Assembly: GCA_963779765.1 (NCBI GenBank)
Contig: CAVZZP010000001.1
Span: 124,001-188,000 of the forward strand
Source of the DNA: Silicimonas sp963779765
GTDB taxonomy: Bacteria > Pseudomonadota > Alphaproteobacteria > Rhodobacterales > Rhodobacteraceae
DNA: 64,000 nt
Direction of reading: 5' to 3'
Shown here: one piece after another, positions 36,901 through 46,804 of the stretch
How positions within the stretch are numbered: position 1 is the stretch's first letter
How the letters are laid out: every line of letters starts with the position of its first letter
The notes under the pieces: model-generated
Seen by the model: the letters and a program-made list of their open reading frames with translations, nothing else
Database searches by the model: none
What the model was told of the DNA's origin: nothing
Position numbers and translations under genes: made by a program

Positions 36901-37459
36901 GGCACGCCACCTCGTGATGCGCCAAGCGGTCTTCCGGGCCGGCGCTCACCGCGTCGCGAACGGTTTTCGCAAGGGTTCCCTCCTGAAGATGCGCTCCACG
37001 GCAGAAGGTTTCGGAATGTCCCGGCTGCCCCGGTCTGAGAAGGTTCGTGACCTGAAGGGCGAGCAGGTCGCCCTCGTTCGCCCGCAGGACCAGCGGACGC
37101 GGCCGCTTGCAGTCCCGCAGCCGGACAGAACCGGCGTCGAGGCCCGAGAGCGCCCTGTCGGTCCCGGTGTCTTCTGCGCAATCCGCCGCAGTGATCCGCT
37201 CTGGCACCGTGTCGGCGGGGATCAGGTCGCGGCGCAGGGCGAACATCATGCCAAACGGATTGTAGGACCCGAAGCGGTTGTAGACGATCACCTGCTCGAA
37301 GGCCGCTATGTCCGCGCAGACGAGCCGTCGTTCGACGCCTTCGATGCTGGCTGCCGAAGGCAGAGTGTCGCAAAAGTCCAACTCTGCGTCCGCCGCATGG
37401 GCAGGACCCGCGGGAAACAGAAAAATGAAGCAGAACAATACATTTGCGAAGCGGATCAT
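30977..37459 (-). CDS. mnxG: giant MnxG-type multicopper oxidase, five frame breaks
   Basis: A secreted multicopper oxidase of about 2,160 aa, far above the 500 aa of laccases and in the range of Pseudomonas MnxG Mn(II) oxidases. The signal is MIRFANVLFCFIFLFPAGPA; ATG 37459 follows AAGGAG by 8 bases. Copper motifs include HLHAHQWF (near 35985), FHCHLYPHFAQGMW (near 35780), FSHDHFGPSSIQQHGFY (near 34295), MIQGAQEVQHTFGIAGHAW (near 33310), HWMPYAFGPVPIEPFGD (near 31860) and CYLWHDGPTH near the end. Frame changes lie near 35000 (+1), 34495 (+1), 34140 (+1), 31650 (+1) and 31335 (-1). They sum to zero mod 3 and leave every block in order. It heads the operon to 24954. Mn(II) as substrate is inference from the family. 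Confidence 0.82.
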
Positions 37460-37670
37460 GACCACCACTCCTTCGCCAGATTATTTGAGGCAAGGAAACA
37501 CTAGCACGAAACGATCACGACCGGCGGTGTATTTCCGTCGCCTCGACAGGTTTCGTTAAACATCCGTGAATTTGGCCGCGGCGCGGCGCATGTCGCAGGC
37601 CGAGGAGCAAAGCCTCTGCCTGCATCCTTCCTGGCGGATGTCCACGAAACCCTTTCCCTCATGGCTCGGC

Positions 37671-38326
37671 TCAGGCCGAGGCGAGGAGACCTTCGACGAT
37701 GGCGGGAAGATCGGCATGACGGTCGAAGGCCGCGTCGTGCGGGATGCTTTCGACGGGCGTGCGGCGATAGCCGCCCGTGAACAGAAGGAAGGGCACTCCG
37801 GCGCTTTGCGCCGTCTCGGCATCGACCTCGCTGTCGCCCACGTAGAGGCATGGCCCCTCGCCCAAATCCGCGAAGGCGGCGAGAAGCGGCGCGGGATCGG
37901 GCTTGCGCCCCAATGGGTTGTCTCCGCCCCAGACGGTGCCGAACAGCTCGCCCATCCCGAGGTGCGCCAGCACCGCCATGCAGGGGCGGCGCAGCTTGTT
38001 GGTGCAAATCCCCAGACTTGATGCTGCGTCGACAACGTCGCCAGCATCTCCCTGACGCCTGGATAGACCTCGGTCAGCGTCACGGCATCGTCGTAACGCG
38101 AGACGACATCCGCCAGCAGGCGCTCCTGCTCGCTGTCGGGAATGCCACGGGCGGCACGCATCTTCGCGACGAAGACGTGGATACCCTCGCCGATAAAACT
38201 GCGCGTCTCTTCAAGCGTGACCGGAGCGGCGCCCACACTTGCCAGCGCGGCATTCGCAATCCCTTGTATGTCGCGCGCGCTGTCGATCAGCGTACCGTCG
38301 AGGTCGAAGACGATGCGCGCGCTCAT
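37671..38326 (-). CDS. gph: HAD-family phosphatase, phosphoglycolate phosphatase-like, one frame break
   Basis: About 218 aa. The HAD motif I is VFDLDGTLIDSA, motif II with its lysine lies in GICTNKLRRP and GRKPDPAP, and motif III is YVGDSEVDAETA. The cap helices follow motif I, as in phosphoglycolate phosphatases. The frame shifts -1 near 38010-38020. It removes 2-phosphoglycolate in most bacteria; other small phosphate esters are possible. It stands alone between the multicopper oxidase promoter region (37460-37670, where I see no clear motif) and a divergent GT39-like gene. Confidence 0.8.
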
Positions 38327-38443
38327 GGGCGCATAGGGGAGGCTGGAGCTTCGGTGCTTTGACGGATCGAAAAACGAAACAATTGCAGAGGTTCCACGCG
38401 GTTTGTCATCCTTTGGCCAGATTCGTTTGACTGTCTGCCGGAT

Positions 38444-40157
38444 ATGAGAACCGACGCACCCACCATGATTTCAGATGGCCCCGACCGCATCAACATCGGG
38501 CTTGTCCTTTCGGCCGGACTTGCAGGGGTGCTCGTCCTTTTCGCGTGGTTGCTGACGCAGCGGGGCTTCATCGACACGACCGACTTCGGCATGGCCGAAC
38601 TGGTCACCTTCTATCTTCTCAAGGCGCAGGACGTACCAGTCGCCATCGCGCTGTCCGTGCTCTGCCTCGCCCTTCTCGCGATGCCCCAGCGGACCATATC
38701 GCTGGACCGCTTCGCGCGACCGGGCGCGGTCGCTGGCGTGGCCCTTCTTGCCTTCGGGCTTTCGTGGATGCTGGGCGTGTACGCGCACCTCGGCTTCGAC
38801 ATGTCTCTCGATGAATTCTCATCCGGATTCCAGGCTCGCATCTTCCTGAACGGCCAGGTTGCGGCCGACCTTCCGGCAAATTACGCCGCTCTGTCGCCCC
38901 ACATGCAACCCGCGCTGATCCACAACGATCCCGAACGTGCGCTTTGGATGTCGAACTACCGGCCCGGATACGCGCTGTTGCGAGCCCTTTTCGAAAGCGC
39001 GGGCCTCCAGTCGATCCTCAACCCGCTGCTCGCCGCCGTCTCTGTCCTCGCCACCGCCGCCGTCGCCCGGCGGCTCTGGCCCGAGGAGCGGGACGCAGCC
39101 CTTCTCGCGGCCCTTCTTCTGGGCCTGACCCCGCAGATGCTCGTGATGGCCTCCGCAAACTTCGCCTATACGGGCTACCTGGCGCTCAACATGGTCTGGC
39201 TGGCACTGTTCCTGCGCGGGACACTCGGCGCTCATGTCGTGGCGGCCCTCGTGGGCGGCGTCGCCATCTCCCTGCATCAGGTTCATGTCCATCCGTTCTT
39301 CGCGATCCCCTTCCTCGCAGCTCTCCTCTTCGGACGCTTCGGGCCGCGCTGGCATCTAGTGCCCTACATTGTGGTCTACGCGCTGCGTTGGAACGGCCAT
39401 GCTTCTCTGGATCGAGATCGCCACATGGCTGCACACCGGAGACGCCAGCGTCTTTCCCACGCGCCTGACGGACCTCCGGTACTACCGCGACTTCACCGGC
39501 TATCACGCCGAGCGCGAAGAGGTTCTGCGCAATATCTCGGCCCAGCTTGCGCCAGCGAACCTGTTGCGCTTCGCGGTCTGGCTGTCGCCCGCGCTCCTCG
39601 TGATGCTGGTCCTGTCGATACGCCGCGACATCGTCCTGCCGCTGGCTGTCTGGCTGTGCGGAGCAGCGATCGTGCTGACGGTCGTGGCGCATCAGGTCCT
39701 GATGGCGAACCAGATGCAAAGCTGGGGCTCGCGCTACTACAACCCCGTCCTCGGCGCGCTCGTCCTCTTCGCACTCGGGGGATACCTGTCGTGGCGCCGG
39801 ACGCAGCCACAGCGCGAGGGGCTCGATAGCCGCCTCGCGGTCCTTCTTCTCGCCGGCCTCGTGGTCTTCCTGCCCTGGCGCGGCCTGCAGGTCCACGAGA
39901 AGGTCGCGCCCCGCGCCGCCTTTCAGGCCGCGATCGAAGAGTCGGGCGCACGGATCGTCCTTCTGGACCCGACCGGCATCTGGCTGGGCTTCGATCCCCT
40001 GCGCAACGACCCCTTCCTTCGAGACGGACCGATCATGGTGCTCGACGCACCCTTCCTCGACCTCCCGCGGGGAGAGCCAGGCGTGCTGCGCGTGGGTGTC
40101 GAGATGGCGAAGCGCTATGGCCTTGCGGCGGGCACTCTGCTCGAACCGGGAGAGTAA
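38444..40157 (+). CDS. polytopic GT39-like glycosyltransferase, one frame break
   Basis: About 570 aa with around ten hydrophobic segments. The first extracytoplasmic loop has an acidic pair in FDMSLDEFSSGF, the place of the catalytic Asp-Glu motif in ArnT/PMT-type lipid-linked sugar transferases. The frame changes +1 near 39385 (VVYAL then VGTAMLLWIEIATWL). The C-terminal part is soluble. Such enzymes use polyprenyl-phosphate sugars, and the neighbouring GT2 may make that donor. Acceptor and sugar are not known. Confidence 0.65.
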
Positions 40158-40220
40158 GGCGAGCGGCCCGATCGGATGCAGACGCTCGACGCACGAGCGG
40201 CACGGGGCTGGACGGCCTGA

Positions 40221-41420
40221 CTAGGGCCGAAAGGCGTGCGTGGAGCGGTTGCCCGAGATGATCGACAACAGGAAACCGCCGAAGAAGACCTGCGCCCCGA
40301 TCACGATCAGGGTCGCCGCCGCGATCAGGCTGCGCATCTCGTTCAGCGGGCCGCCGTCCGCGCTGATCCAGCCCCCGGTAATGACCGCCGCCCATGTGAC
40401 ACCAGCGACGATCAGCGCCAGACCCATGAGGATCCAGCGGCCCAGGTTCGAATGGCGCAGAAGCCGGCCCGCCCAATGGTCCGGACTGCGATAGCCCTCG
40501 CGGATCGACTGCTGGTGCGCGGTGACGCCGAAAAGTGCGAACTGGACGGCAAGGATCAGCGCCGCCGAGGCAACGACCGCCCAGTGATCGCCGATGCCGA
40601 AGCTGCCGAAGCGCACCATCTTCTCGTCTCCTCGGACGACGAGCGCGGTCAGGATCGCAAGACCGCCAGCGCCAAGGAACAGCGAGGGCAGCACGAACAG
40701 CCAGGACGGCGACAGCATCAGCATGTAGAACATGTGCCGCAACCCGTCGCGCCAAGGGTTGAGATGCGGCGGCCGCCCACGCCCGTCGGGCGAAAGCGTC
40801 ACCGGGATCTCGGCGATGCGAACCTTCTTCAACGCCGCTTTCAGAACCATCTCGGAGGCGAACTCCATCCCCGTCGACGAAAGTTTCAGCGCGTCGAACG
40901 TCTCACGCGTCAGCGCGCGCAGGCCACAGTGGCTGTCGCTTATGGTCGTGCGGAAGAACAGCCGCAGGATGCCCGACAGGACCGGATTGCCAAGATACCG
41001 GTTCTTCCACGGCATGGCGCCGGGGTGGATCCTGCCCTTGAAGCGCGATCCCATGCAGAGGTCGGCGCCGTTCATCAGCGCTTCGACCATCCCCACGCTT
41101 TCGACGAAATCGTAGGAGCAGTCGCTGTCTCCCATCACGAGAAACCGACCGTAGGCCGCCGTGAACCCGCCGTTCAGCGCCGCGCCGTATCCGCGCATGT
41201 CGATGTCTACCACGCGAGCGCCGGCCTCTTCGGCCAGCCTCTGGCTGCCGTCGGTCGAGCCGTTGTCGGCCACGACCACTTCGCCGGTCAGGCCATGCTT
41301 CTCGCACAGGATCGCCAGAGCCTGCCGCGCCTGCGCGACGCAGCGCGCGACCGTTGCCGCTTCGTTCAGGCACGGCATCACGATCGACACGTCGAGCGTC
41401 ACGTTGAAGGTCTTCATCAT
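40221..41420 (-). CDS. GT2 glycosyltransferase with membrane anchor (polyprenyl-phosphate sugar synthase-like)
   Basis: About 399 aa. The N-terminal GT-A domain has SIVMPCLNEAATVARC, ADNGSTDGSQ and the DxD-like GDSDCSYD. GSRFKGRIHPGAMPWKNRY is typical of dolichyl/polyprenyl-phosphate mannose or glucose synthases. Four hydrophobic segments follow from about residue 235. It probably makes a lipid-linked monosaccharide for the convergent GT39-like enzyme. The ATG at 41420 or 41417 is the likely start. The 119 bp upstream is AT-richer and could hold a promoter, separating it from the kinase operon. Confidence 0.8.
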   Translation of the reverse strand: MMKTFNVTLDVSIVMPCLNEAATVARCVAQARQALAILCEKHGLTGEVVVADNGSTDGSQRLAEEAGARVVDIDMRGYGAALNGGFTAAYGRFLVMGDSDCSYDFVESVGMVEALMNGADLCMGSRFKGRIHPGAMPWKNRYLGNPVLSGILRLFFRTTISDSHCGLRALTRETFDALKLSSTGMEFASEMVLKAALKKVRIAEIPVTLSPDGRGRPPHLNPWRDGLRHMFYMLMLSPSWLFVLPSLFLGAGGLAILTALVVRGDEKMVRFGSFGIGDHWAVVASAALILAVQFALFGVTAHQQSIREGYRSPDHWAGRLLRHSNLGRWILMGLALIVAGVTWAAVITGGWISADGGPLNEMRSLIAAATLIVIGAQVFFGGFLLSIISGNRSTHAFRP

Positions 41421-41539
41421 CGGCCCCTGCTTCACGACAAAGGTTGAAACAAATCAATGAGGCGAAATATTGACCGCACTTCGCTGGGATTGTTCACGAA
41501 TAGCCGAAAATCGCACCCGTGTCTCGCCGCGCTTCGACC

Positions 41540-42691
41540 TCAGACCCCGGACAGCCGCTCGAAAATCGTCTCGATGCGGGAAGCGGCCTCGGCGCAGGGC
41601 CGCTGCGCGTGGAACCGGGCAAGGCGCAGGGCGACGGCGTCCAGGCACCAGCCGAACGCGGGCCCCGCCGACAGGACGATCTCACGCGTGGCCGCCTCGA
41701 CCGTGGCGGTGGGAACCAGACCGTCGGCCTCGGCCTGCCAGAGACGGCCGTAGAGCTGCGCGAGATCGTAGTCGGGCGGACCCAAGGACACGCTTTCCGT
41801 GTCGATCAGGGTCGTTCGGCCGCCGTCGAGGAAGATGTGCTCGAGCTTGACGTCGGCGTGGATCAGGCGGCTGCCAAGGCGGGGTCGTCCCGCCTCCAGA
41901 CGCGCGAGGATCCGCGCTGCGGCTGCATGGCAGGCGGGCACGGTCGCGGCCACAAGGCTCACGCAATCGGCCGACCTGTCCAGGATGACCTTCCGGGTCA
42001 TGTGCCGCTCGGGCGTCGGCGCGAGGGTCTGAAAGCGCCGCAGCGCATCGAGGCACTGAAGCACCGGCTCGACGCCGCCCCGCGCCAGAAGGCTGTCGAG
42101 CGACGCGCCTCTTGCCGCGCTATAGGCGATAGCCGAAAGCGACGCATCCGTAGCGACCACGGGCGCGACCGACAGCGGCCCGCCGGCAAGACCCTCCGCA
42201 ATCCGCAGGTTCGCCACGGCGAGACGCTCGGGGACGTCGTCCGCGAGGATCTTGACGTAGACCGCGGCACTGCCTGCCCGTTCGCAGCGGAACGTGCAGG
42301 ACAGGCCGGGGCGATAGCGAACGACCTCTGGCGCACCGGCGGGCGTCCCGCCGATCAGGGCGGACGCGCGTCCTTCGTAGTCCTCGAGAAAGAGACGCAC
42401 CTGCGGCAGCCGGTGATCGTTCGGAAAGGTCTGGAACAGCGCGCCGGTCGCCTCGTCATAGCTCGCGGCCTCCGTACGCGCGGCCAGACGCCGCGACTTG
42501 TCGCCTTCGAAGAACCACGCCGCCCCCTGCCCCGTACCCGACGGACCCGTGGCGAGATGAAGGATAGCGCGCTTTCCCGCGCGATAGCGAAGCCGAACGA
42601 GCGACGCCTCGTCCGTCCCGGCGATGCGCGACAGCGCATCAGGTCCAAGGGCCGAAAGTCCCGGAAGTCCGGCATCCGCGATCGCGATCAC
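41540..42691 (-). CDS. aminoglycoside phosphotransferase-fold kinase (copy 2)
   Basis: A 383-aa small-molecule kinase-like protein. The catalytic loop reads LIHADVKLEHIFLDGG and the metal-binding aspartate is in TLIDTESVSLGPPDYDLAQL. The usual asparagine of the HxDxxxxN loop is replaced by histidine. It starts with GTG overlapping the stop of the upstream kinase gene. It is unlikely to be an antibiotic-resistance enzyme, given its place at the end of a glycosyltransferase and exporter operon. Phosphorylation of a sugar or glycolipid head group is my inference. Confidence 0.65.
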   Translation of the reverse strand: MIAIADAGLPGLSALGPDALSRIAGTDEASLVRLRYRAGKRAILHLATGPSGTGQGAAWFFEGDKSRRLAARTEAASYDEATGALFQTFPNDHRLPQVRLFLEDYEGRASALIGGTPAGAPEVVRYRPGLSCTFRCERAGSAAVYVKILADDVPERLAVANLRIAEGLAGGPLSVAPVVATDASLSAIAYSAARGASLDSLLARGGVEPVLQCLDALRRFQTLAPTPERHMTRKVILDRSADCVSLVAATVPACHAAAARILARLEAGRPRLGSRLIHADVKLEHIFLDGGRTTLIDTESVSLGPPDYDLAQLYGRLWQAEADGLVPTATVEAATREIVLSAGPAFGWCLDAVALRLARFHAQRPCAEAASRIETIFERLSGV

Positions 42692-43878
42692 GACGCCGCC
42701 TCGTCGATCAGCCGTCGCACCGCCGCATCCGGTATGGAGGTGAAGGCCCGGATCATCGCAAGCCGCAACAGCGCCGCGGAGCGCCAGAGGTCGACCCCCG
42801 GCAGGTCGAGCGCCGCGTGCAGAGGACGCTCGTCCACCCCCGCCAGGTAGAGGTGCGCGAGCAGGTTGCCGGGGTCGAGTGCCGGGTCGGCCCGCGAGAG
42901 GGTGTCGAAGTCGAGGATGCCCGCGACGCCGCCTGTCAGCAAGATCTGCTTTTCGTGCAAGTCCCTGTGACACAACGCAAACTCGGTGCAACAGCGCAAG
43001 AGGGCGTCGCAAACTTTTGCCACGGGCTCGTCCAGCATTGCTGCCAGATCGGGCAGATAAGCCCGGCACCGACCCAACCAATCCTGCAAAAGCTTTGCCT
43101 CGTCGCTGCCGCCGTGCCTGGGCAAGTCCTCGAGATCCAGACCGCGCAGCGTCTCGAGGGCCCGGGCGATGGCCTGCGCTGCCTCATGCCCGAATGCGGC
43201 AGGCTGTCCGGGAAGCGCGCTGAAAAGCGCGACGCCCAGGTCGGGCGACGCTCCAAGCGGTTCGGGGATGCGCAGCGCCGCATCGGGTCCGAGCGCACGC
43301 CAGAGGGCGGTATGCCGGACCAGCCGATTGCCGCCCTCGCCGCTCTTGACCGCCGACAGTCGGGCGTAGAGGTCGCCCTGCCCGGTCCCGATCCGCAGGA
43401 CGGCGCGCTTGCCCAGACGGTGCGCCACGAGGTCGACCGTGACCTGTCCCGGATCGCATCCGGTTAGCTCCGCGACCACCCTGCGCGCGCCCTCGGCGTC
43501 GTAGAGAAGCCGCAGACCCGACAGCCGCACGTCGAAGCCCGGCCGCCTCCAGACCAGACCGCGCCCCTCGTCGGCGAGAACGGCCGGTCGCGTCAGTCCA
43601 GCCTTCTGCCCATGCCGCGACTTCCCAAGGCTCGCCATCACCTCGGACGCATGACGCATCGTCCCCGCACCGCTGTCCTCGGCGAAGAGCGTGCGCGTGT
43701 CACCCGACCGAAGCATCGCCGCATAGGTCAACTGCACCGGACGACGTGAGGGAAAATGAACGCGCTCGAGCCTCAGCCCGACCGGCACCTCGCCCAGAAG
43801 CGGCGCGACATCCTGGGGCGACACGCCCCGCTTCCACGCCTCGATCCGTTCGATCGGACGATCCAGCACCGCGCTCAT
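42688..43878 (-). CDS. aminoglycoside phosphotransferase-fold kinase (copy 1)
   Basis: A 396-aa protein with the APH catalytic loop FALCHRDLHEKQILL and the metal-binding segment AGILDFDTLSRADPALD. The asparagine of the loop is a glutamine. The N-terminal lobe is long (about 230 residues) and includes RLGKRAVLRIGTGQGDLYARL. Its ATG overlaps the stop of the ABC exporter gene, and the second kinase overlaps its own stop. The substrate is unknown. The tandem pair may phosphorylate the same glycan at different places. Confidence 0.65.
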   Translation of the reverse strand: MSAVLDRPIERIEAWKRGVSPQDVAPLLGEVPVGLRLERVHFPSRRPVQLTYAAMLRSGDTRTLFAEDSGAGTMRHASEVMASLGKSRHGQKAGLTRPAVLADEGRGLVWRRPGFDVRLSGLRLLYDAEGARRVVAELTGCDPGQVTVDLVAHRLGKRAVLRIGTGQGDLYARLSAVKSGEGGNRLVRHTALWRALGPDAALRIPEPLGASPDLGVALFSALPGQPAAFGHEAAQAIARALETLRGLDLEDLPRHGGSDEAKLLQDWLGRCRAYLPDLAAMLDEPVAKVCDALLRCCTEFALCHRDLHEKQILLTGGVAGILDFDTLSRADPALDPGNLLAHLYLAGVDERPLHAALDLPGVDLWRSAALLRLAMIRAFTSIPDAAVRRLIDEAAS

Positions 43879-45635
43879 GCCGACAGGACCCGGCTGTTGC
43901 GGGGATACTCGACGAACTGCCCGTCCTCGATCCGCACCACGCGGCTGGCCAGCGACAGCGTCAGCGCGTCGTGTGCGATGAGAAACGTCGTCCGCCCCGC
44001 CGCCGCCCGTCGCAGGCCACCCAGAAGGCTTCGCGCGGTTGCGGGATCAAGTCCCGTCAGCGGTTCGTCGAGGATCAGGATCGGCGCGTCGCGCAGCACC
44101 GCCCGCGCGATGGCGACGCGCTGGCGCTGCCCGCCCGACAGGGTCTCGCCCCTCTCGCCCAGAACGGTATCATAGCCCTCCGGCAGCGTCCGGATGAACC
44201 CGTCCGCCTCGGCCTCGCGCGCCGCCGCGACGATCTCGTCCTCGGTGGCATCCAGGCGGCCGTAGGCGATGTTGTCGCGTACTGTCGTCCCGAAAAGAAC
44301 GCTGTCCTGAAGCACGACCGAGATGTTGCCGCGCAGGGTGTCCAGCGTGAACTCGCGGATGTCGTGTCCGTCGATCCGGACCGAACCCTCCTGCGGATCG
44401 TAGAACCGCATGATGAGGCGGGTCGCCGAAGACTTGCCGATCCCCGATGTGCCCACGATGGCGACGATCTCGCCCGGGTTGAGGTTCAGATAGGCGTTCC
44501 GAAGAACCGGCGGCGATCCCGGATAGGCGAAGGTGACGTTCGCAAAGCCGACCCGCCCGGCCAGAAGACCGGCATCGACCGCGCCGGGCCGTTCGGCGAC
44601 CTCGGGCGACAAGTCGAAGATCTCGAGAAGCCGCTCGCCCGACGCGGTGGCCTTGGCCACGCGCGCCGTCATCGCCGCCATCTTCCGTACGGGCTTGTAG
44701 AGCGTGGAGAGATAGGCGGTGAAGACGAGAAGGTCGCCCGGGCTGATGGCCCCGCTACGCACACGGACGACGCCGTACCAGAGGACAAGCGCCGTCCCGA
44801 GCGCAAGGATCACCTGCGTCACCCGATCCATGTTCGCCGCCAGTCGCGTGGTCACCACGCCCGCCTCGGCGGACGAGTTGTTCTGCTTGGCGAAGCGGCT
44901 TTCCTCATAGGCCTCGCGCGCGAACCCCTTCACGACATCGATGGACGAGATGCCCTCGGTCATCACCACGGCGATCTTGCCTTCCTTCCGGCGCTGCCTG
45001 CGAGCCGCTCCCCTGATCCGGCCGCCGAAGTGGCGCGTGACCAGCCAGAGCGCCGGCAGGATCGCCAGCGCCGACAGCGTCAGGCGCCAATCCATCCACG
45101 CCATGACGCCCACCGTCGCCGCGATGACGAGAACGCGCGCGGCGAAGAACACCACGGCGTCGATCAGCAGATCGCGCATCATCCGCACGTCGCCCGTCAG
45201 CCGGGCGATGATGTCGCCCGATGAGGCGGTGTCGTGAAACGAATGCGACAGCCTCTGGACGTGGCGATAGAGGTCGAGCCGGATCTGGGCCACGACCTTC
45301 TGCCCGACGGACGCGATCAGATAGGCCTGCGCAAAGCCCGCCGCTCCGCCCACGAGCGCGATGGCAAGGATGGCCAGCGCGGTGGCGGCCAGCAGGCCAT
45401 CGCCGGTGCCGAAAGTCGCGGTCATCCAGCCGGTCACCGGATCGGTGTCGGGTCGCGGCATCAGGATGCCGTCGAAGACGACCTTCAGGGGCCAGGGCCG
45501 AGCGACCTCGGACGCAGCGACGCCGATGAGCGCCAGACCTCCCAGGACCAGCCTCCGACGGTGCGGCCGCAACTGCGGCGCCATGCGTCGGACAAGACGC
45601 CAGAGCGCGTCGGATCGTAGCGGATCCCGGCTCAT
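43875..45635 (-). CDS. MsbA-like ABC exporter (fused permease and ATPase)
   Basis: A 586-aa half-transporter. The membrane domain (about 1-320) has six hydrophobic segments and the coupling region FHDTASSGDIIARLTGDV. The ATPase domain has Walker A GTSGIGKSS, Q-loop VVLQDSVLFGTTVRDNIAYG, signature LSGGQRQR, Walker B ILILDEP and switch histidine IAHDAL. Homodimers of this class export lipids, glycolipids or peptides. Within a glycosyltransferase operon it probably moves a lipid-linked saccharide or small glycoside. Both ends overlap neighbouring genes by 4 bp. Confidence 0.88.
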   Translation of the reverse strand: MSRDPLRSDALWRLVRRMAPQLRPHRRRLVLGGLALIGVAASEVARPWPLKVVFDGILMPRPDTDPVTGWMTATFGTGDGLLAATALAILAIALVGGAAGFAQAYLIASVGQKVVAQIRLDLYRHVQRLSHSFHDTASSGDIIARLTGDVRMMRDLLIDAVVFFAARVLVIAATVGVMAWMDWRLTLSALAILPALWLVTRHFGGRIRGAARRQRRKEGKIAVVMTEGISSIDVVKGFAREAYEESRFAKQNNSSAEAGVVTTRLAANMDRVTQVILALGTALVLWYGVVRVRSGAISPGDLLVFTAYLSTLYKPVRKMAAMTARVAKATASGERLLEIFDLSPEVAERPGAVDAGLLAGRVGFANVTFAYPGSPPVLRNAYLNLNPGEIVAIVGTSGIGKSSATRLIMRFYDPQEGSVRIDGHDIREFTLDTLRGNISVVLQDSVLFGTTVRDNIAYGRLDATEDEIVAAAREAEADGFIRTLPEGYDTVLGERGETLSGGQRQRVAIARAVLRDAPILILDEPLTGLDPATARSLLGGLRRAAAGRTTFLIAHDALTLSLASRVVRIEDGQFVEYPRNSRVLSA

Positions 45636-46804
45636 GCGGCCGCCGTCCGCAGTCCGGCGAGGGCAACCACTCGCCGTGCGTTGTCCGTCCAGTCGTGCCG
45701 TCTCCCCAGGTCCGCCGCCGCCTTAGACATGACGCCGCGCCGCGCGGGGTCGGCGTAAAGGTCCGCCATGCTGCGCGCCAAGGCCCCGGCGTCGCCGGGC
45801 GGAAGAAGGACCGCAGCGTCGGACCCTGCCAGAAGCTCGGCCGTCTGGCCGATGTCGCTGGCCAGCACGGGGCGTCCGACAGCAAGGTACTCGTAAAGCT
45901 TGAGGGGCGAGAAGTAGTGCGCGTCGGACACCGGATAGGGCGCGGTCGCGACGTCCATTCGGGCAATCAGCGACGGCAGGCTTGCGTGGTCGACCCACCC
46001 CGCCAGCGTCACCGCCTCGCCAAGGGTCGCGCCCGCGACGAAACCGTCGATCCACCCCGCTTTCGGCCCGTCGCCGCAGATCAGCAGGTGCGCTCTCGGC
46101 TCGGTCGCCCGGAAAACGCGGAAGGCCTCGAGCAGGGTATCGACCCCGTGCCACATCTTCAGCGAGCCGGTGAACCCCACGACGAAAGCGTCGCGCGGCA
46201 CGCCGGGCACCTCCGCAGGCGGCACGTCGGGTCGGAAGTGCCGGGTGTCGACCGCGTTGCCGATGACGTGGACACGCCCCGACGCCGCCCCTGCACCGAC
46301 AAGATACTCCGCAACCTGCGACGACACCGCCGCAAGGGCCGTCGAACCCGCCAGCACCTCGGCCTCGAGGTCGCGCGCCTCGGCGTCGCACACGAGGCTG
46401 CGGAACGCGGCCTGCTCCAGCACGAGGGGCGCGTTGACCTCGGTCACCACCGGCAGTCCCAGGCGCCGGGCGGCGCGGACACCTGCGGCGGACCAGAGCG
46501 AATAGCGCTCGTAGATCATGTCGAAGGGCCATTCGCGGTACAGCGACATCAGCCGCGCCTCGATGGCTTCGGCCTGACGCATCGCCGCGCGCTCCTTGTC
46601 GGCCCGGTCAACGCCCGACCCGGTCTGCGGCACCTCCTCGACCCAGAGACGCTGCGCGTCGCCGTCGCCGCGCCGCGCCGTCAGCGCGCGGACATCGTGG
46701 CCGACCGTGATGAAGGCGCGCATCATCTCCTGGATGTGGATCGACGCACCCTTTTCCCCGAAGACCGGGATCCCGCGATCGGCCGAGACGTAGGCGATCC
46801 GCAT
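45632..46804 (-). CDS. GT4 glycosyltransferase (second of pair)
   Basis: A 390-aa GT-B enzyme. It opens MRIAYVSADRGIPVFGEKGA, has VVGFTGSLKMWHGVDTLLEAF at the domain boundary and PLKLYEYLAVGRPVLASDIGQ as the donor-binding EX7E-like region. The start overlaps the previous stop codon (TAATG). The nucleotide-sugar donor cannot be read from sequence. Confidence 0.85.
   Translation of the reverse strand: MRIAYVSADRGIPVFGEKGASIHIQEMMRAFITVGHDVRALTARRGDGDAQRLWVEEVPQTGSGVDRADKERAAMRQAEAIEARLMSLYREWPFDMIYERYSLWSAAGVRAARRLGLPVVTEVNAPLVLEQAAFRSLVCDAEARDLEAEVLAGSTALAAVSSQVAEYLVGAGAASGRVHVIGNAVDTRHFRPDVPPAEVPGVPRDAFVVGFTGSLKMWHGVDTLLEAFRVFRATEPRAHLLICGDGPKAGWIDGFVAGATLGEAVTLAGWVDHASLPSLIARMDVATAPYPVSDAHYFSPLKLYEYLAVGRPVLASDIGQTAELLAGSDAAVLLPPGDAGALARSMADLYADPARRGVMSKAAADLGRRHDWTDNARRVVALAGLRTAAA

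Noticed and set aside
41540..43878. Antibiotic-resistance aminoglycoside phosphotransferases
   Set aside because: The fold matches, but the loop asparagine is replaced and the genes end a glycosyltransferase/exporter operon. A metabolic or biosynthetic kinase is more likely.
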